64,000 nucleotides of DNA, taken from NCBI RefSeq assembly GCF_001687585.2, contig NZ_CP016537.2, positions 1,026,001-1,090,000 on the forward strand, given 5' to 3'. This DNA is from Planococcus halocryophilus. GTDB lineage: Bacteria; Bacillota; Bacilli; Bacillales_A; Planococcaceae. Shown piece by piece: positions 7,963-16,943 of this stretch (position 1 is its first letter; each line of letters begins with the position of its first letter). The translations under genes were made by a program, and so were the position numbers. Under the pieces are notes generated by a model. That model was not told the origin of the DNA, searched no databases, and was given only the letters and a program-made list of their open reading frames with translations.

Positions 7963-10803
7963 ATGAAAATCGATAAATTAGTGATTTATGGCTTTGGCAA
8001 GCATGAAAACCGTACCATCGAATTAGGACAACAAATGGTTTTATTTTATGGTCCTAATGAAACTGGAAAAACAACAGTTCAACAATTTATCATTCAAATT
8101 CTTTTTGGGTTTCCCGCACGCAATCAAACACAATTGCGCTATGAGCCGAAAAATGGCGGTAAACATGGTGGCCAGCTTTACTTAACAGATCCGCATTACG
8201 GAAAACTGGTCATTGAGCGGATCAAAGGAAAATCGGCTGGAGATGTTACGATAACTTTTGAAGACGGCCAACGAGGTGGGGATGCCGAGTTGAAGCAAGT
8301 ATTGCGAAATTACGACCGCGCTTCTTTTGAAGCAATTTTTTCGTTTTCGGTTCATGAATTACAAGGACTTGATCAACTAAGTGAAACCGAACTGAGTCGT
8401 ACATTACTCGCTTCTGGTACGACAGGCATAGATGCCTTGACTCATTTAGAAAGTCAGCTGGAAAAACAAATGGCTGAGCTATTTAAAAAAAGTGGCCGTA
8501 AACCGCTAGTAAATGCACTAGCTGAAGAACTTCGGGAAATGGAAAAAGAGTTAAAAGACTACCGACAGCGAGCGGAACTTTATAGTCCCTCAATTGAACG
8601 ATTACAGGCCATTAGACTGCGTCTACAGGCTATAGAGGATGAAGAAACGGCAAAAGACCAGGACCTTAAAAAAATCACGAAATGGCAACAAGCAGCGCCT
8701 TTATTTGCGAACGAATTGAAATTGACCAGTCAGTTAGAAAGAGTGGAAATCAATCAGTTTCCGGCTGAAGGCAGAAGACAAATGGACCGCTTAGTAGATC
8801 AGCTGACGCAAACCAAAGCAGATGTGGAATATATAAGCAATCAGCTCAATCGTTTAAACAATCCCGACCAAGTGGATTCTATGGAGTCGATTGAGAATTT
8901 GTTAAATCGTGAATCTGATTGGCATCAATTAAACGTTCAATTGGTTCAAAAACAAAACGAGGCACTCGACTTAACTGAAGAACGCGAAGAACTATTATCT
9001 CTTCTTGGACTTACTGAACAACAAGCGATGGCAGTAGATGTTTCTTTAAGCCAAGAAGAGCAGCTAGCCGAGCGATTAAAAGAGTTAGATTTAGAAGAAG
9101 AAAATCAGCGTTTTAATCAACGAAGCTTGCAAGAAGAAAAAAACAATTTGGCACGTGCAGAACAAAATCTAGCAAAATTTCTAGCACAAGAACCAAACGA
9201 AAAGGAACGACTAGCTGCAGAAGAGTGGCCGATAGTTTCAGCTCAGTTAGCAGAAGCTAAGGCTGCTTCTAAGTTTCAAAAAGGCAATACGGAACAAGAC
9301 CGAGTCGTCAAATTTGCGTTAATGGGTGTCGGATTAGTTGTTGCTTCTTATGGCTTTATACAAGCTACTGTTTTACTTATTATAATTGGGCTAGCATCAA
9401 TGGTTGTGGGTCTCTGGCTTTTCTTGAAAGCGAGAAAAGCCGATGAGTTGCCAGACAACTATTCGGAGGTGCTCAAAAAATACGGAGGTAAAGAACAGGA
9501 GTACGAAACGATTGCGAAAAAAGTGACAGAGTTTGACTTGCAGCTAGATGCATTGATGAACAATGTCGAGGCAAGCAAAAAGAATGTAGCTAGTTACGTA
9601 TCTATCAACTCGAGTTCTCAAACTGAAACAGCTTATCAGCAATTGTTACGAGAAATCGGCTTAAGTCCAACTGTTCGTCGTACAATGGCAATGGAGCTTT
9701 TTGGAAAGTTACGCAAAGTTCATGCTTCTTCTACACGTCTACTGCGCATTAATGGCGAGATTGAGAAACTAAAAGCCCAGCAAAAAGAGTGGGTAGACAA
9801 AGCACAACAAGCATGTGGGAAAGAAATAGCAACCGAAGGATTGATTGCTTCATTGCGCTCAGAACTATCGATACGAAAAGAAAAGCAAGAACACTGGCAT
9901 AAAGTCAAAAATGAACGATCTAATTTGCAAGAAAAATATGATCAGTTACTAGCACTCCAAAAACAACTTGAAAAAGAACAACAGACTTTACTGACATATG
10001 CTCAAGCGGAAGAAGTTTTTGATTTTTACCGATTAGCTGACGAGTGGGAAAAGAAACAGGAAGTGGAACGAGCACTCGAATTGACCCAAGAACAATTACA
10101 ATCAATCGGAAACGTGGAGTTGCGACCAAATTGGGAGCCTGAAGATGCACAGCTGGCGATTGAACAAGTTCAAGTAGAATTGAATCAATTAAAAGCCGAG
10201 CGAAATGAGTTGTTGAAAGAACAAGCGGGCAAACAGCAACTAACACAAATGTTGGTGTCAGATACTTCGTACGAAGAAAAGCTGCAGCAATTTGAAGAAA
10301 AAAAAGCAAGTTTTGTTGATTTAGCGAAACAATGGTCAGTCAACAAAGCGATAGTCGAAGCGATCAACCAAACGATGAATGAACTTAAAGAGAAAAAGCT
10401 TCCTACTGTATTAGCTAACGCCCAGTTTTATTTTGGAAAACTGACAAATGGTGCTTACCAAGAATTAGCTATGAACGATGAAGGTTATTTTAAAGCGAAA
10501 AGGCATGGTGGTAGTTATTTTCCAATCGCGGAACTAAGTCAGGCGACAAAAGAACAAGCTTATTTGGCATTAAGATTGTCGTTAGCTGTATCGATGAAGA
10601 AAAGCCACCCGTTTCCAATTATTATGGATGATGCTTTTGTCCATTTTGATCGCAGTCGGTTGCAGCAAATGATAAACTTAGTAAAAGAGTTGCAAAAAGA
10701 GCATCAATTTATTTACTTTACATGCCACGAAGATATGCAACAGGCTTGGCCAACTGCACAAATCATTCATTTGGCCAATACCGAAAGGAGCGTTCATTCA
10801 TGA
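7963..10803 (+). CDS. yhaN: SMC/SbcC-like ATPase YhaN
   Basis: A 946-residue ABC-type ATPase with the head domain split between the two ends. Walker A is [10 protein letters not shown] (about residues 29-38); near the C-terminus are the signature-like [19 protein letters not shown] and Walker [13 protein letters not shown]. Long coiled coils lie between. About residues 445-490 form a hydrophobic hairpin (two membrane-length segments, [23 protein letters not shown] onward), which would tether the coiled coil to the membrane; SbcC and Rad50 lack this. It partners YhaO. The last four bases overlap the start of yhaM. Confidence 0.88.
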   Translation: MKIDKLVIYGFGKHENRTIELGQQMVLFYGPNETGKTTVQQFIIQILFGFPARNQTQLRYEPKNGGKHGGQLYLTDPHYGKLVIERIKGKSAGDVTITFEDGQRGGDAELKQVLRNYDRASFEAIFSFSVHELQGLDQLSETELSRTLLASGTTGIDALTHLESQLEKQMAELFKKSGRKPLVNALAEELREMEKELKDYRQRAELYSPSIERLQAIRLRLQAIEDEETAKDQDLKKITKWQQAAPLFANELKLTSQLERVEINQFPAEGRRQMDRLVDQLTQTKADVEYISNQLNRLNNPDQVDSMESIENLLNRESDWHQLNVQLVQKQNEALDLTEEREELLSLLGLTEQQAMAVDVSLSQEEQLAERLKELDLEEENQRFNQRSLQEEKNNLARAEQNLAKFLAQEPNEKERLAAEEWPIVSAQLAEAKAASKFQKGNTEQDRVVKFALMGVGLVVASYGFIQATVLLIIIGLASMVVGLWLFLKARKADELPDNYSEVLKKYGGKEQEYETIAKKVTEFDLQLDALMNNVEASKKNVASYVSINSSSQTETAYQQLLREIGLSPTVRRTMAMELFGKLRKVHASSTRLLRINGEIEKLKAQQKEWVDKAQQACGKEIATEGLIASLRSELSIRKEKQEHWHKVKNERSNLQEKYDQLLALQKQLEKEQQTLLTYAQAEEVFDFYRLADEWEKKQEVERALELTQEQLQSIGNVELRPNWEPEDAQLAIEQVQVELNQLKAERNELLKEQAGKQQLTQMLVSDTSYEEKLQQFEEKKASFVDLAKQWSVNKAIVEAINQTMNELKEKKLPTVLANAQFYFGKLTNGAYQELAMNDEGYFKAKRHGGSYFPIAELSQATKEQAYLALRLSLAVSMKKSHPFPIIMDDAFVHFDRSRLQQMINLVKELQKEHQFIYFTCHEDMQQAWPTAQIIHLANTERSVHS

Positions 10804-11738
10804 CCAAAGGAATTACACAGTATGCAGTGGGAGAAACAGTCGATGTATTCTTACTGATCAAACAATCAGTTAAAGGAGTCACGACTACTGGAAATCCGTT
10901 TATCTCGCTCGTGTTACAAGATAAGAGCGGAGATATTGAAGCGAAATTATGGGACACAAAAGATGAGCAGGAAAAAATATTCGCAGCTGAAGTAATTGTC
11001 CGCGTGGGTGGAGAAATCCATAACTACCGCGGGAAAAACCAATTGCGCATTAAGAGCATTCGCCCAGCGAAACCAGAAGAAAATCAATCAATCTCTGATT
11101 TGATGCCTTCTTCTGAAAAATCAGCAGATGAATTGCTCGAAGAAGTTATGAAGTATTTGTTTGAAATGGAAAACCCTCAAATCCAACGAATCACCCGTTT
11201 TATGCTAAAAAAATACCAACAGCAATTCTTAACGTACCCAGCAGCAACACGCAATCATCATGATTACGTATCAGGTCTAGCAGATCACGTCGTATCGATG
11301 CTGAAATTAGGAAAGTCTTTAACGGAGATCTATCCCGGACTCAACAAAGATTTGTTATTTGCAGGAATTATTCTGCATGATATTGGGAAAGTCATCGAGC
11401 TATCTGGACCCATCGCGACCACGTATACTGTTGAAGGTAATTTAATTGGGCATATCTCGATTATGGTAACGGAAGTTGCAAAGGCTGCAGAAGAGCTAGA
11501 AATTGAAGGAGAAGAAGTCATGCTCTTACAGCATATTATCCTTTCACATCATGGCAAAGAAGAGTGGGGAAGTCCGAAAAAGCCAATGCTCAAAGAAGCG
11601 GAAATGCTGCATTATATTGACAACATCGATGCGAAGATGATGATGTTGGATCGTGTTCTTGGGAAAACTAAAGAAGGCGAGTTCTCTGAACGCGTTTTCG
11701 CTTTGGACAATCGCTCTTTTTACAAACCGAAAATTTAA
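10800..11738 (+). CDS. yhaM: 3'-5' exoribonuclease YhaM
   Basis: A 312-residue protein with an N-terminal OB-fold (about residues 10-90) and a C-terminal HD domain: [24 protein letters not shown] and [11 protein letters not shown] carry the His and Asp metal ligands. YhaM is a Gram-positive 3'-5' exonuclease acting on RNA and also DNA in vitro. ATG 10800 overlaps the yhaN stop (ATGA), and the GAAAGGAG ribosome binding site lies inside yhaN. This makes yhaO-yhaN-yhaM one translationally coupled operon. Confidence 0.9.
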   Translation: MTKGITQYAVGETVDVFLLIKQSVKGVTTTGNPFISLVLQDKSGDIEAKLWDTKDEQEKIFAAEVIVRVGGEIHNYRGKNQLRIKSIRPAKPEENQSISDLMPSSEKSADELLEEVMKYLFEMENPQIQRITRFMLKKYQQQFLTYPAATRNHHDYVSGLADHVVSMLKLGKSLTEIYPGLNKDLLFAGIILHDIGKVIELSGPIATTYTVEGNLIGHISIMVTEVAKAAEELEIEGEEVMLLQHIILSHHGKEEWGSPKKPMLKEAEMLHYIDNIDAKMMMLDRVLGKTKEGEFSERVFALDNRSFYKPKI

Positions 11739-11764
11739 TTATTCTTTAATGATATACTCCAACG

Positions 11765-11808
11765 AAAAGAGCACAGCCAAACTATCAGTTTGGCTGTGCT
11801 CTTTTTTT
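11765..11808 (+). terminator. Bidirectional terminator between yhaM and prsA
   Basis: An 18-bp perfect stem (11765-11782 with 11788-11805, loop TATCA) starts with A4 and ends with T7, so it serves both converging genes. Confidence 0.9.
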
Positions 11809-11814
11809 GATATA

Positions 11815-12705
11815 TTATTCAGCTGGAGCTTCAGGTGTTTCTGGATTTAAAATATCATCCAAAGCACCTTCAAGATCTTCATCTTTGATTTTAACATTGG
11901 CTTCTTTCATAAGTTCAGCAACCTTTGGAAGCAAAGTAGTCTGATCTGCTTTTGAAAGGGCTATTTCTGTGCGTAGCTCTTCTTTTTGATCTTCTAGAGC
12001 AGGTTGGTCTTCAATTTGACGTTTTTCAAGAACTTGGATGATGTGGAAACCAAATTCTGAAGCTATAGGCTCACTAATTTCATCAACTTCAAGTCCATAA
12101 GCAGCTTCCTCAAATTCAGGAACCATTGCTCCTGGTCCGAACCAATCAAGATTACCACCGTTTGCGCCAGAACCAGTATCCGTTGAATTTTCTTCAGCTA
12201 ACTTCGCGAAATCTGCGCCTTCATCTAATTGCTTTTTAAGCGAGTTAGCAGTTTCTTCATCAGCAACAAGAATGTGACGAGCATTTAACTCAGTACCTTG
12301 ACGGTCGTAGTAATCTTGTATTTCTTCGTCCGTCACTTCTACGCCTTCAGTTAAAGCTTTTTCTTGCAATAAGTTCAAACGAATTACTTTTTTATAGCTT
12401 TCTTCTGTTTGGTTATTTTGAGCAAGAAATTGATCAAACTCTTCACCAAGCTCTTCTTTATTGCTATCGTATTCAGCATTTACTTCTTTGTCAGATACTT
12501 CGTATTTTTCAGCAAGAACTTTTTCAATTAGTAAAATTTGAATCGCTTGCTCACCAATTGACGTTTTCATTTCTTCGTAAAGCTCATTTTTTGTGATATC
12601 GCCAACATCGGAAGTGACGATAGCTTCTCCATCACCGCTGTCGCTACAAGCAGATAAAGCTAGTACAGATGCTGCTAACGTAAATGTTAAAAAGGACTTT
12701 TTCAT
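11815..12705 (-). CDS. prsA: Foldase lipoprotein PrsA
   Basis: A 296-residue extracytoplasmic peptidyl-prolyl isomerase lipoprotein that helps secreted proteins fold after translocation. The signal peptide [20 protein letters not shown] ends in a lipobox with Cys20 as the lipidation site. The parvulin domain runs from about [10 protein letters not shown] to [10 protein letters not shown] (about residues 145-235) and includes [11 protein letters not shown]. The N- and C-terminal helical arms are rich in Glu and Lys. The start ATG at 12705 follows GGGAG; the longer frame begins inside that site. Hpr, encoded nearby, represses secreted protease genes, so the neighbourhood is about secretion. Confidence 0.93.
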   Translation of the reverse strand: MKKSFLTFTLAASVLALSACSDSGDGEAIVTSDVGDITKNELYEEMKTSIGEQAIQILLIEKVLAEKYEVSDKEVNAEYDSNKEELGEEFDQFLAQNNQTEESYKKVIRLNLLQEKALTEGVEVTDEEIQDYYDRQGTELNARHILVADEETANSLKKQLDEGADFAKLAEENSTDTGSGANGGNLDWFGPGAMVPEFEEAAYGLEVDEISEPIASEFGFHIIQVLEKRQIEDQPALEDQKEELRTEIALSKADQTTLLPKVAELMKEANVKIKDEDLEGALDDILNPETPEAPAE

Positions 12706-12743
12706 TGAATTCGCTCCCAACTTTCTATGTATATGCAGTAGTT

Positions 12744-12773
12744 ACTATACTATAAACGTATACCACTATGCAA
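12744..12773 (-). promoter_or_regulatory. Promoter of prsA
   Basis: On the minus strand TTGCAT and TATAGT are separated by 18 bp, about 40 bases before the prsA start. This fits a SigA-type promoter. Confidence 0.55.
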
Positions 12774-12780
12774 AGTTCCT

Positions 12781-12809
12781 AAAAAAATACACTTGCCAGA
12801 AGGCAAGTG
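12781..12809 (-). terminator. Terminator of the small membrane protein gene
   Basis: On the minus strand CACTTGCC-TTCT-GGCAAGTG is followed by TATTTTTTT. Confidence 0.8.
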
Positions 12810-12811
12810 AT

Positions 12812-12997
12812 TTAAGGTGTAAATTCTACGCCTACATACAACGATACCAGTAGTATTGTAATTAATATATTAATTGTCCGGAATATTTTTTGGTGATTTT
12901 CTTCCGGGATTTCTCTAGAAGTGACTAATGCCAATGTCATCCGGTTGATCTGAAAAAGATAAAACACGGAGAACATAACGATAAACGCGATAATCAT
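12812..12997 (-). CDS. Small two-helix membrane protein, function unknown
   Basis: A 61-residue protein with two predicted membrane helices (about residues 1-17 and 44-58) joined by a charged loop containing NRMTLALVTSREIPEENHQK. I do not recognise a family with certainty. It is likely real: GGGGAGGAAA sits at good distance before the ATG, and a strong terminator follows its stop codon. It lies between prsA and the DUF3267 gene, all on the minus strand. Confidence 0.6.
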   Translation of the reverse strand: MIIAFIVMFSVFYLFQINRMTLALVTSREIPEENHQKIFRTINILITILLVSLYVGVEFTP

Positions 12998-13058
12998 GAA
13001 TTTCCTCCCCTCTAACTTTACTACCTAGTATAACAAAAAAGGGAAGAAAAAGCAGATA

Positions 13059-13604
13059 TCAGCTCATCACTGGTGGTACAAGAATTTCAAATCCGGTTTC
13101 TGTTTCTTCTATTAACGCATATTTAGGCGAACGTGCTAAGTTACGAAGGTAGATGATGTCTGTTAAACATAATGCACAATGATAGGCTAAAAGCATAGCA
13201 AAGTAATGACTGAAAGCCGGCAACATAACACTTAGCGTCACCAAAACCGTATTTAATACGAGGAAGGGAGTTGCTAGTGATAATAGAAACCGAATTTTTG
13301 GAACGGGTTCGTTAATATGAAGAGAAATAGAAGGACAAACCTTCATTTGTTTACGAATAATAAACTTCAATGATTTATGACATCCGATTAACGGTAAAAA
13401 ATGCAAAAGCTTATGAAGTGGATAAATGCCAAGTAAGGCCAGTATAAAAAAGAGAAAATACTGATCGGATAAGGGAGTGGCATATATGATTGTAAGCCCA
13501 ATATAGGCAGTCATAAATACAGCGATTCCGAAAAGTGCCGAAATCATGAAAAGCCGGTCAAATCCATATTGTTTTTTTAAGTTAATTGTTTTCCAGCAGT
13601 GCAT
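13059..13604 (-). CDS. DUF3267-like membrane protein
   Basis: A 181-residue membrane protein with four or so hydrophobic segments (about residues 18-40, 48-62, 108-130, 135-155). It resembles DUF3267 (putative zincin peptidase) proteins, which are often encoded next to hpr in Bacillales. The expected HExxH zinc motif reads HKLLH at residues 64-68, so the catalytic glutamate is absent and protease activity is doubtful. The ATG at 13604 follows AGGGGATG; the open frame further upstream has no such site. Function unknown. Confidence 0.65.
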   Translation of the reverse strand: MHCWKTINLKKQYGFDRLFMISALFGIAVFMTAYIGLTIIYATPLSDQYFLFFILALLGIYPLHKLLHFLPLIGCHKSLKFIIRKQMKVCPSISLHINEPVPKIRFLLSLATPFLVLNTVLVTLSVMLPAFSHYFAMLLAYHCALCLTDIIYLRNLARSPKYALIEETETGFEILVPPVMS

Positions 13605-13704
13605 GTTTGCATCCCCTATTACTAAATTCATTTTTGATTCGCTACATACAATACAATGATTTATAAGGAAATGCAACCATAAAATTTTTAAAAAAAAGTA
13701 CTTA

Positions 13705-14268
13705 TTATTGCTGGGTTTTTTGATGAGTAATTACATGATTTTCTTCAGTGAATTTATTCTCAATATTTTTGAAAGAAGCTTCGAAAATTTCCATGAAATC
13801 ATCTCCATAAATATTGCGAATAACAGCCATAATATCCATGAATTCTGGGAACTTTCCATATAATTCACGTAAAGGGAGAGAGCCATCAATGACAGAATGT
13901 GGCGTTTCATGATAGTTCTCAATCATTTCTTGCATTAAAGTTTCGCCTTTTTCTGTTAACTCTACATAGGTATTCCTCTTGTCTGTATCACGTTTTGAAA
14001 AAGAAAGCAGTTCACGTTCTTCTAATTTTTTAGAGAAGTTAAAAGCTGTTGAAACGTGCATTACACCAAATTTTGCCACATCTGAAATTGAAGCTCCTTT
14101 TAAATGATAGGAGATCCAAAGAATGTGGTGCTCATTAATATTCAAGTCATAAGGTTTTATCCACATTTGCCAATCTTTTTCTACCGCTTTCCATAGTGCT
14201 TTTGATAATTGACCAATGCGTTGACTAAACAACATGGCTTCTTTCATCGAATATTCTTTCTCGCTCAC
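13705..14268 (-). CDS. hpr: MarR-family transition-state regulator Hpr (ScoC)
   Basis: A 187-residue winged helix-turn-helix regulator. The segment [44 protein letters not shown] (split here by memory of ScoC, about residues 45-90) is almost identical to B. subtilis ScoC, and [11 protein letters not shown] recurs near the C-terminus. ScoC represses extracellular protease, sporulation and peptide transport genes. The start is GTG, twelve bases after GGAGGAAA, a rather long spacing. It is encoded near prsA and the ecs genes, as in B. subtilis, which ties it to secretion and the transition to stationary phase. Confidence 0.92.
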   Translation of the reverse strand: MSEKEYSMKEAMLFSQRIGQLSKALWKAVEKDWQMWIKPYDLNINEHHILWISYHLKGASISDVAKFGVMHVSTAFNFSKKLEERELLSFSKRDTDKRNTYVELTEKGETLMQEMIENYHETPHSVIDGSLPLRELYGKFPEFMDIMAVIRNIYGDDFMEIFEASFKNIENKFTEENHVITHQKTQQ

Positions 14269-14302
14269 ACAGGCACCAACTTTCCTCCAAAATCTTTTCT
14301 TT

Positions 14303-14331
14303 ATTATAGCAGTAAAGCAAACGTAATTAAA
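14303..14331 (-). promoter_or_regulatory. Promoter of hpr
   Basis: On the minus strand a perfect TATAAT has an extended TG (TGCTATAAT) and a weak TTTAAT 17 bp upstream. The start codon lies about 35 bases further on. Confidence 0.6.
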
Positions 14332-14444
14332 GTAAGAATAGTAAAATAATTTACAGCAAAAAGATATGATGGAAAAGAAAAAGAGAAAGCAGTCATTAAA
14401 TTGCTGAAAACCCCTGATGCGGAGCTTTATTACGAAAATAAAGA

Positions 14445-14471
14445 TAAAAAAAAAGCCACCCGAAGGTCGCT
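14445..14471 (-). terminator. Terminator of yhaH
   Basis: On the minus strand AGCGACC-TTCG-GGTGGCT forms a stem with one G-G mismatch and a stable TTCG loop, followed by nine T residues. Confidence 0.65.
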
Positions 14472-14474
14472 ATT

Positions 14475-14894
14475 TTATGCACTTTCTGTATCATCATCAA
14501 CTTTTTCTGTTTTTGGTTTATTATCGGGTTTAGCTTGCTTGTCTTTACTAATAGTGTTTTGTAATTCTTCGATGGCATTCTGAATTGCCATGATTTCGAG
14601 TTGAAGATGTTCTTTTGCAGGAGCAGTGCTCTCTGTCCATGTTTCTAGTGAAGCCTTCAAGCCTTCAACAGCTTCAGGCAATTGCGATTTAGCTTCTACC
14701 GTCAAATGGTTGACTGATTCCTTCAAGTTATTTACTTTGTCTTTTAGTTCAGTTAAATAATCTTTCCATTCAGATGATGCCGATTTCACACTAGAGCGAA
14801 AATCCTGTCCAGGTTGTGGAGCAGAAAATAATGCAGCTGCAGCTCCAGCTGCTAACCCAGTTGCAAGTCCTAAGAAAAATCTTGATGCTTTCAT
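14475..14894 (-). CDS. yhaH: YtxH-domain protein YhaH
   Basis: A 139-residue protein with one N-terminal membrane anchor (FFLGLATGLAAGAAAALFSAP, about residues 6-26) ending in the YtxH-family PQPGQDFR motif. A long amphipathic helical region and a disordered Lys/Glu/Asp-rich tail follow. The family is stress-associated and of unknown mechanism. AAAGGGG precedes the ATG. The position next to hpr matches B. subtilis yhaH. Confidence 0.82.
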   Translation of the reverse strand: MKASRFFLGLATGLAAGAAAALFSAPQPGQDFRSSVKSASSEWKDYLTELKDKVNNLKESVNHLTVEAKSQLPEAVEGLKASLETWTESTAPAKEHLQLEIMAIQNAIEELQNTISKDKQAKPDNKPKTEKVDDDTESA

Positions 14895-14935
14895 ATGTGA
14901 AACGCCCCTTTCTTCCTATGTACTTCTTTTCCTCT

Positions 14936-14964
14936 ATTATACCTAATTGAAACATATTAATGAA
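14936..14964 (-). promoter_or_regulatory. Promoter of yhaH
   Basis: On the minus strand TTCATT and TATAAT are 17 bp apart, about 42 bases before the yhaH start. Confidence 0.55.
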
Positions 14965-14975
14965 TGCCTATTCAA

Positions 14976-15013
14976 TAAAAAATGCTCTCCCTGTCAAAAC
15001 AGAGGAGAGCATT
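14976..15013 (-). terminator. Terminator of trpP
   Basis: On the minus strand ATGCTCTCC pairs with GGAGAGCAT (extended by CTG/CAG with a bulge), followed by six T residues. It starts just after the trpP stop. Confidence 0.8.
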
Positions 15014-15017
15014 TGTC

Positions 15018-15548
15018 TTATGCGGCTTGTGAAACAGCTGTTTCGAATTTTGAACGTTTGACCAATGTAATCACAATTGGATAAATTAAAGCGAAAGCAA
15101 CTCCGTTTAACAATACCGCAGGTAAAACTACAGTAACTAGCAATAACGTAAAAGGAATGTTGGCGCCAATTACAAAGATTGCTGCAGAAAGGAAAATCGC
15201 TCCGGATAATAAAGTTCCAATTGCCACAAGGGCAATTGTGACAGGCAGTTTAGTGACAAATTTCTTCAAGATCATCACCAAAGCAAGGAATACGAATGCC
15301 GTGATGAATTTATCGATGATATTCGGGAAAAATCCGCCTGGAAATGTCGAAAACAGTCCGGATAACACGCCCGTTGTGACTGCTAACAAAAAGACATTTT
15401 TTACATTTGGAAACAACAGAATACCAACAAACATCATGGTTAACATAAAGTCGGGTTTCATTCCGCCATTGATGCCTGGAATTATTACATAAAGTGTGGC
15501 TCCAACGCTGACTAGCAACGCCATTAAAACTAGATTTTTCGTATTCAT
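15018..15548 (-). CDS. trpP: Tryptophan transporter TrpP
   Basis: A 176-residue membrane protein with five or six hydrophobic helices. It matches the TrpP (formerly YhaG) family, which takes up tryptophan in Bacillales. The stretch ATLYVIIPGINGGMKPDFML near the start is characteristic. Its position next to yhaH and hpr is the same as in B. subtilis. The leader carries GAG triplets at 5-base intervals over the ribosome binding site (separate entry), which implies translation control by TRAP. Confidence 0.9.
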   Translation of the reverse strand: MNTKNLVLMALLVSVGATLYVIIPGINGGMKPDFMLTMMFVGILLFPNVKNVFLLAVTTGVLSGLFSTFPGGFFPNIIDKFITAFVFLALVMILKKFVTKLPVTIALVAIGTLLSGAIFLSAAIFVIGANIPFTLLLVTVVLPAVLLNGVAFALIYPIVITLVKRSKFETAVSQAA

Positions 15549-15550
15549 TT

Positions 15551-15575
15551 CTCATCTCTCCTCAGCTCTACGCTA
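15551..15575 (-). promoter_or_regulatory. Candidate TRAP (MtrB) RNA-binding site over the trpP ribosome binding site
   Basis: On the minus strand four GAG triplets occur with exact 2-base spacers (at 15566-15568, 15561-15563, 15556-15558 and 15551-15553), with a UAG four bases further upstream. The last GAG ends two bases before the ATG, so the array includes the Shine-Dalgarno sequence. Tryptophan-bound TRAP binds G/UAG repeats with 2-3 base spacers and blocks trpP translation in B. subtilis. Eleven repeats would be ideal; I see five convincing ones. Confidence 0.65.
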
Positions 15576-15652
15576 TTTTCTTTTTCCCGATCGTGTCCTC
15601 GTGACCGCCGGCGAAAAACTTATATTGATTCTATCTTTTCTATTTGAGAAAA

Positions 15653-16084
15653 TCAAGTATCTGCGTTTAGCTTAGTTTTTACACTTTCCGCAAGTTCTTG
15701 AATGCGCTCAGAAGTAAATTCTTTCTCTTTTGTTATCCATTTTGCGCCAAAGCCGTCAGTTTGATCGTAGCGAGGGATAAAGTGTAAGTGGAAATGGAAT
15801 ACACTTTGTCCTGCTTTAGCACCGTTATTATTCAGCAAGTTCATGCCTTCGGGTTGGAAAGTTTCATTGATTGCTTTAGCAATTTTAGGTGCGACAGCAA
15901 ATAAATTCCCTGCTTCTTCTGGTGTCATGTCATAAACAAATTCACGATGTGTTTTAGGGATGAGTAAGGTATGTCCTTTTGATAAAGGCATAATATCCAT
16001 AAAGGCGAATACATGTTCATCTTCATAAATTTTTACGCTTGGAATTTCACCTGCAATGATTTTGCAGAAAATACAATTTGTCAT
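15653..16084 (-). CDS. hit: HIT-family nucleotide-binding protein Hit
   Basis: A 143-residue histidine-triad protein. NCIFCKIIAGEIPS at the start and QSVFHFHLHFIPRY (the HxHxH triad) near residue 98 define the family, whose members hydrolyse nucleotide phosphoramidates and similar substrates. ATG 16084 was chosen because AAAGGATG lies nine bases upstream; two earlier ATGs fall in or before that site. It is divergent from ecsA, as in B. subtilis. Confidence 0.9.
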   Translation of the reverse strand: MTNCIFCKIIAGEIPSVKIYEDEHVFAFMDIMPLSKGHTLLIPKTHREFVYDMTPEEAGNLFAVAPKIAKAINETFQPEGMNLLNNNGAKAGQSVFHFHLHFIPRYDQTDGFGAKWITKEKEFTSERIQELAESVKTKLNADT

Positions 16085-16193
16085 TCGTATCATCCTTTCC
16101 ATTTTTCTCATTTTACCATATTTGCCATATCAAAAAAGAATTCGCTAGCTAGTTTTGATACAATAGTTTAATAGAAAGAAAGAGGTGTAGTGG

Positions 16194-16943
16194 ATGGCTG
16201 TTTTGGAAGTGGATGCATTAACAGGTGGATATACACGAAAACCTGTTTTGCAAGAAGTGACATTTTCGATTGGAAAAGGAGAGCTTGTTGGTTTGATCGG
16301 CTTGAATGGTGCCGGCAAAAGTACCACGATCAAACACATTATTGGAATGATGCAACCAAAATCGGGGCAAATCCGTTTGAATGGCAAAACATTTGAAGAG
16401 GATATGGATCGTTATCGTTCATCGTTCTCTTATATTCCTGAAACACCGGTATTATATGAAGAACTGACATTGCGAGAACATCTTGAACTAACTGCGATGG
16501 CTTATAATATAGATCCAGCACAGTTTGAAAAACGTTCTGCAGAATTGTTAAAGGAATTTCGGATGGAAAAGCGTTTGAAATGGTTCCCATCGCATTTTTC
16601 AAAAGGAATGCGTCAAAAAGTAATGATTATGAGTGCATTTTTAGTAAACCCAGCACTATACATTATCGACGAACCTTTTGTTGGACTCGATCCACTGGGG
16701 ATTAAATCTTTGTTGGATCAAATGGAACAACAAAAGAAAAAAGGCGCTTCTGTATTAATGTCGACACATATTTTATCGACTGCTGAACGCTATTGCGACC
16801 GAATCATCTTGCTTCATAATGGGCGTGTTCGAGCAAGTGGAACGATGGCTGATTTACGGGAGGCGTTCCAGATGCCTGATGCTTCACTGGATGATTTGTA
16901 TATTGCGATGACCGAGGATGAGCTAAATGAAGAATTTGCATGA
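16194..16943 (+). CDS. ecsA: ABC transporter ATP-binding protein EcsA
   Basis: A 249-residue ATPase with Walker A GLNGAGKST (about residues 40-48), signature FSKGMRQKVMI and Walker B YIIDEPFVGLDP. Gene order hit/ecsA-ecsB identifies it as EcsA. In B. subtilis the Ecs transporter affects protein secretion, competence and regulated intramembrane proteolysis, and is linked to peptide export. The 3' end overlaps ecsB by 17 bases, so the two are coupled. Confidence 0.9.
   Translation: MAVLEVDALTGGYTRKPVLQEVTFSIGKGELVGLIGLNGAGKSTTIKHIIGMMQPKSGQIRLNGKTFEEDMDRYRSSFSYIPETPVLYEELTLREHLELTAMAYNIDPAQFEKRSAELLKEFRMEKRLKWFPSHFSKGMRQKVMIMSAFLVNPALYIIDEPFVGLDPLGIKSLLDQMEQQKKKGASVLMSTHILSTAERYCDRIILLHNGRVRASGTMADLREAFQMPDASLDDLYIAMTEDELNEEFA

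Noticed and set aside
9920..10309. Antisense frames inside yhaN
   Set aside because: Shadows of the coiled-coil codons.
14396..14583. Short open frames on both strands at the 3' end of yhaH
   Set aside because: They overlap the yhaH terminator and coding region and have no start signals.
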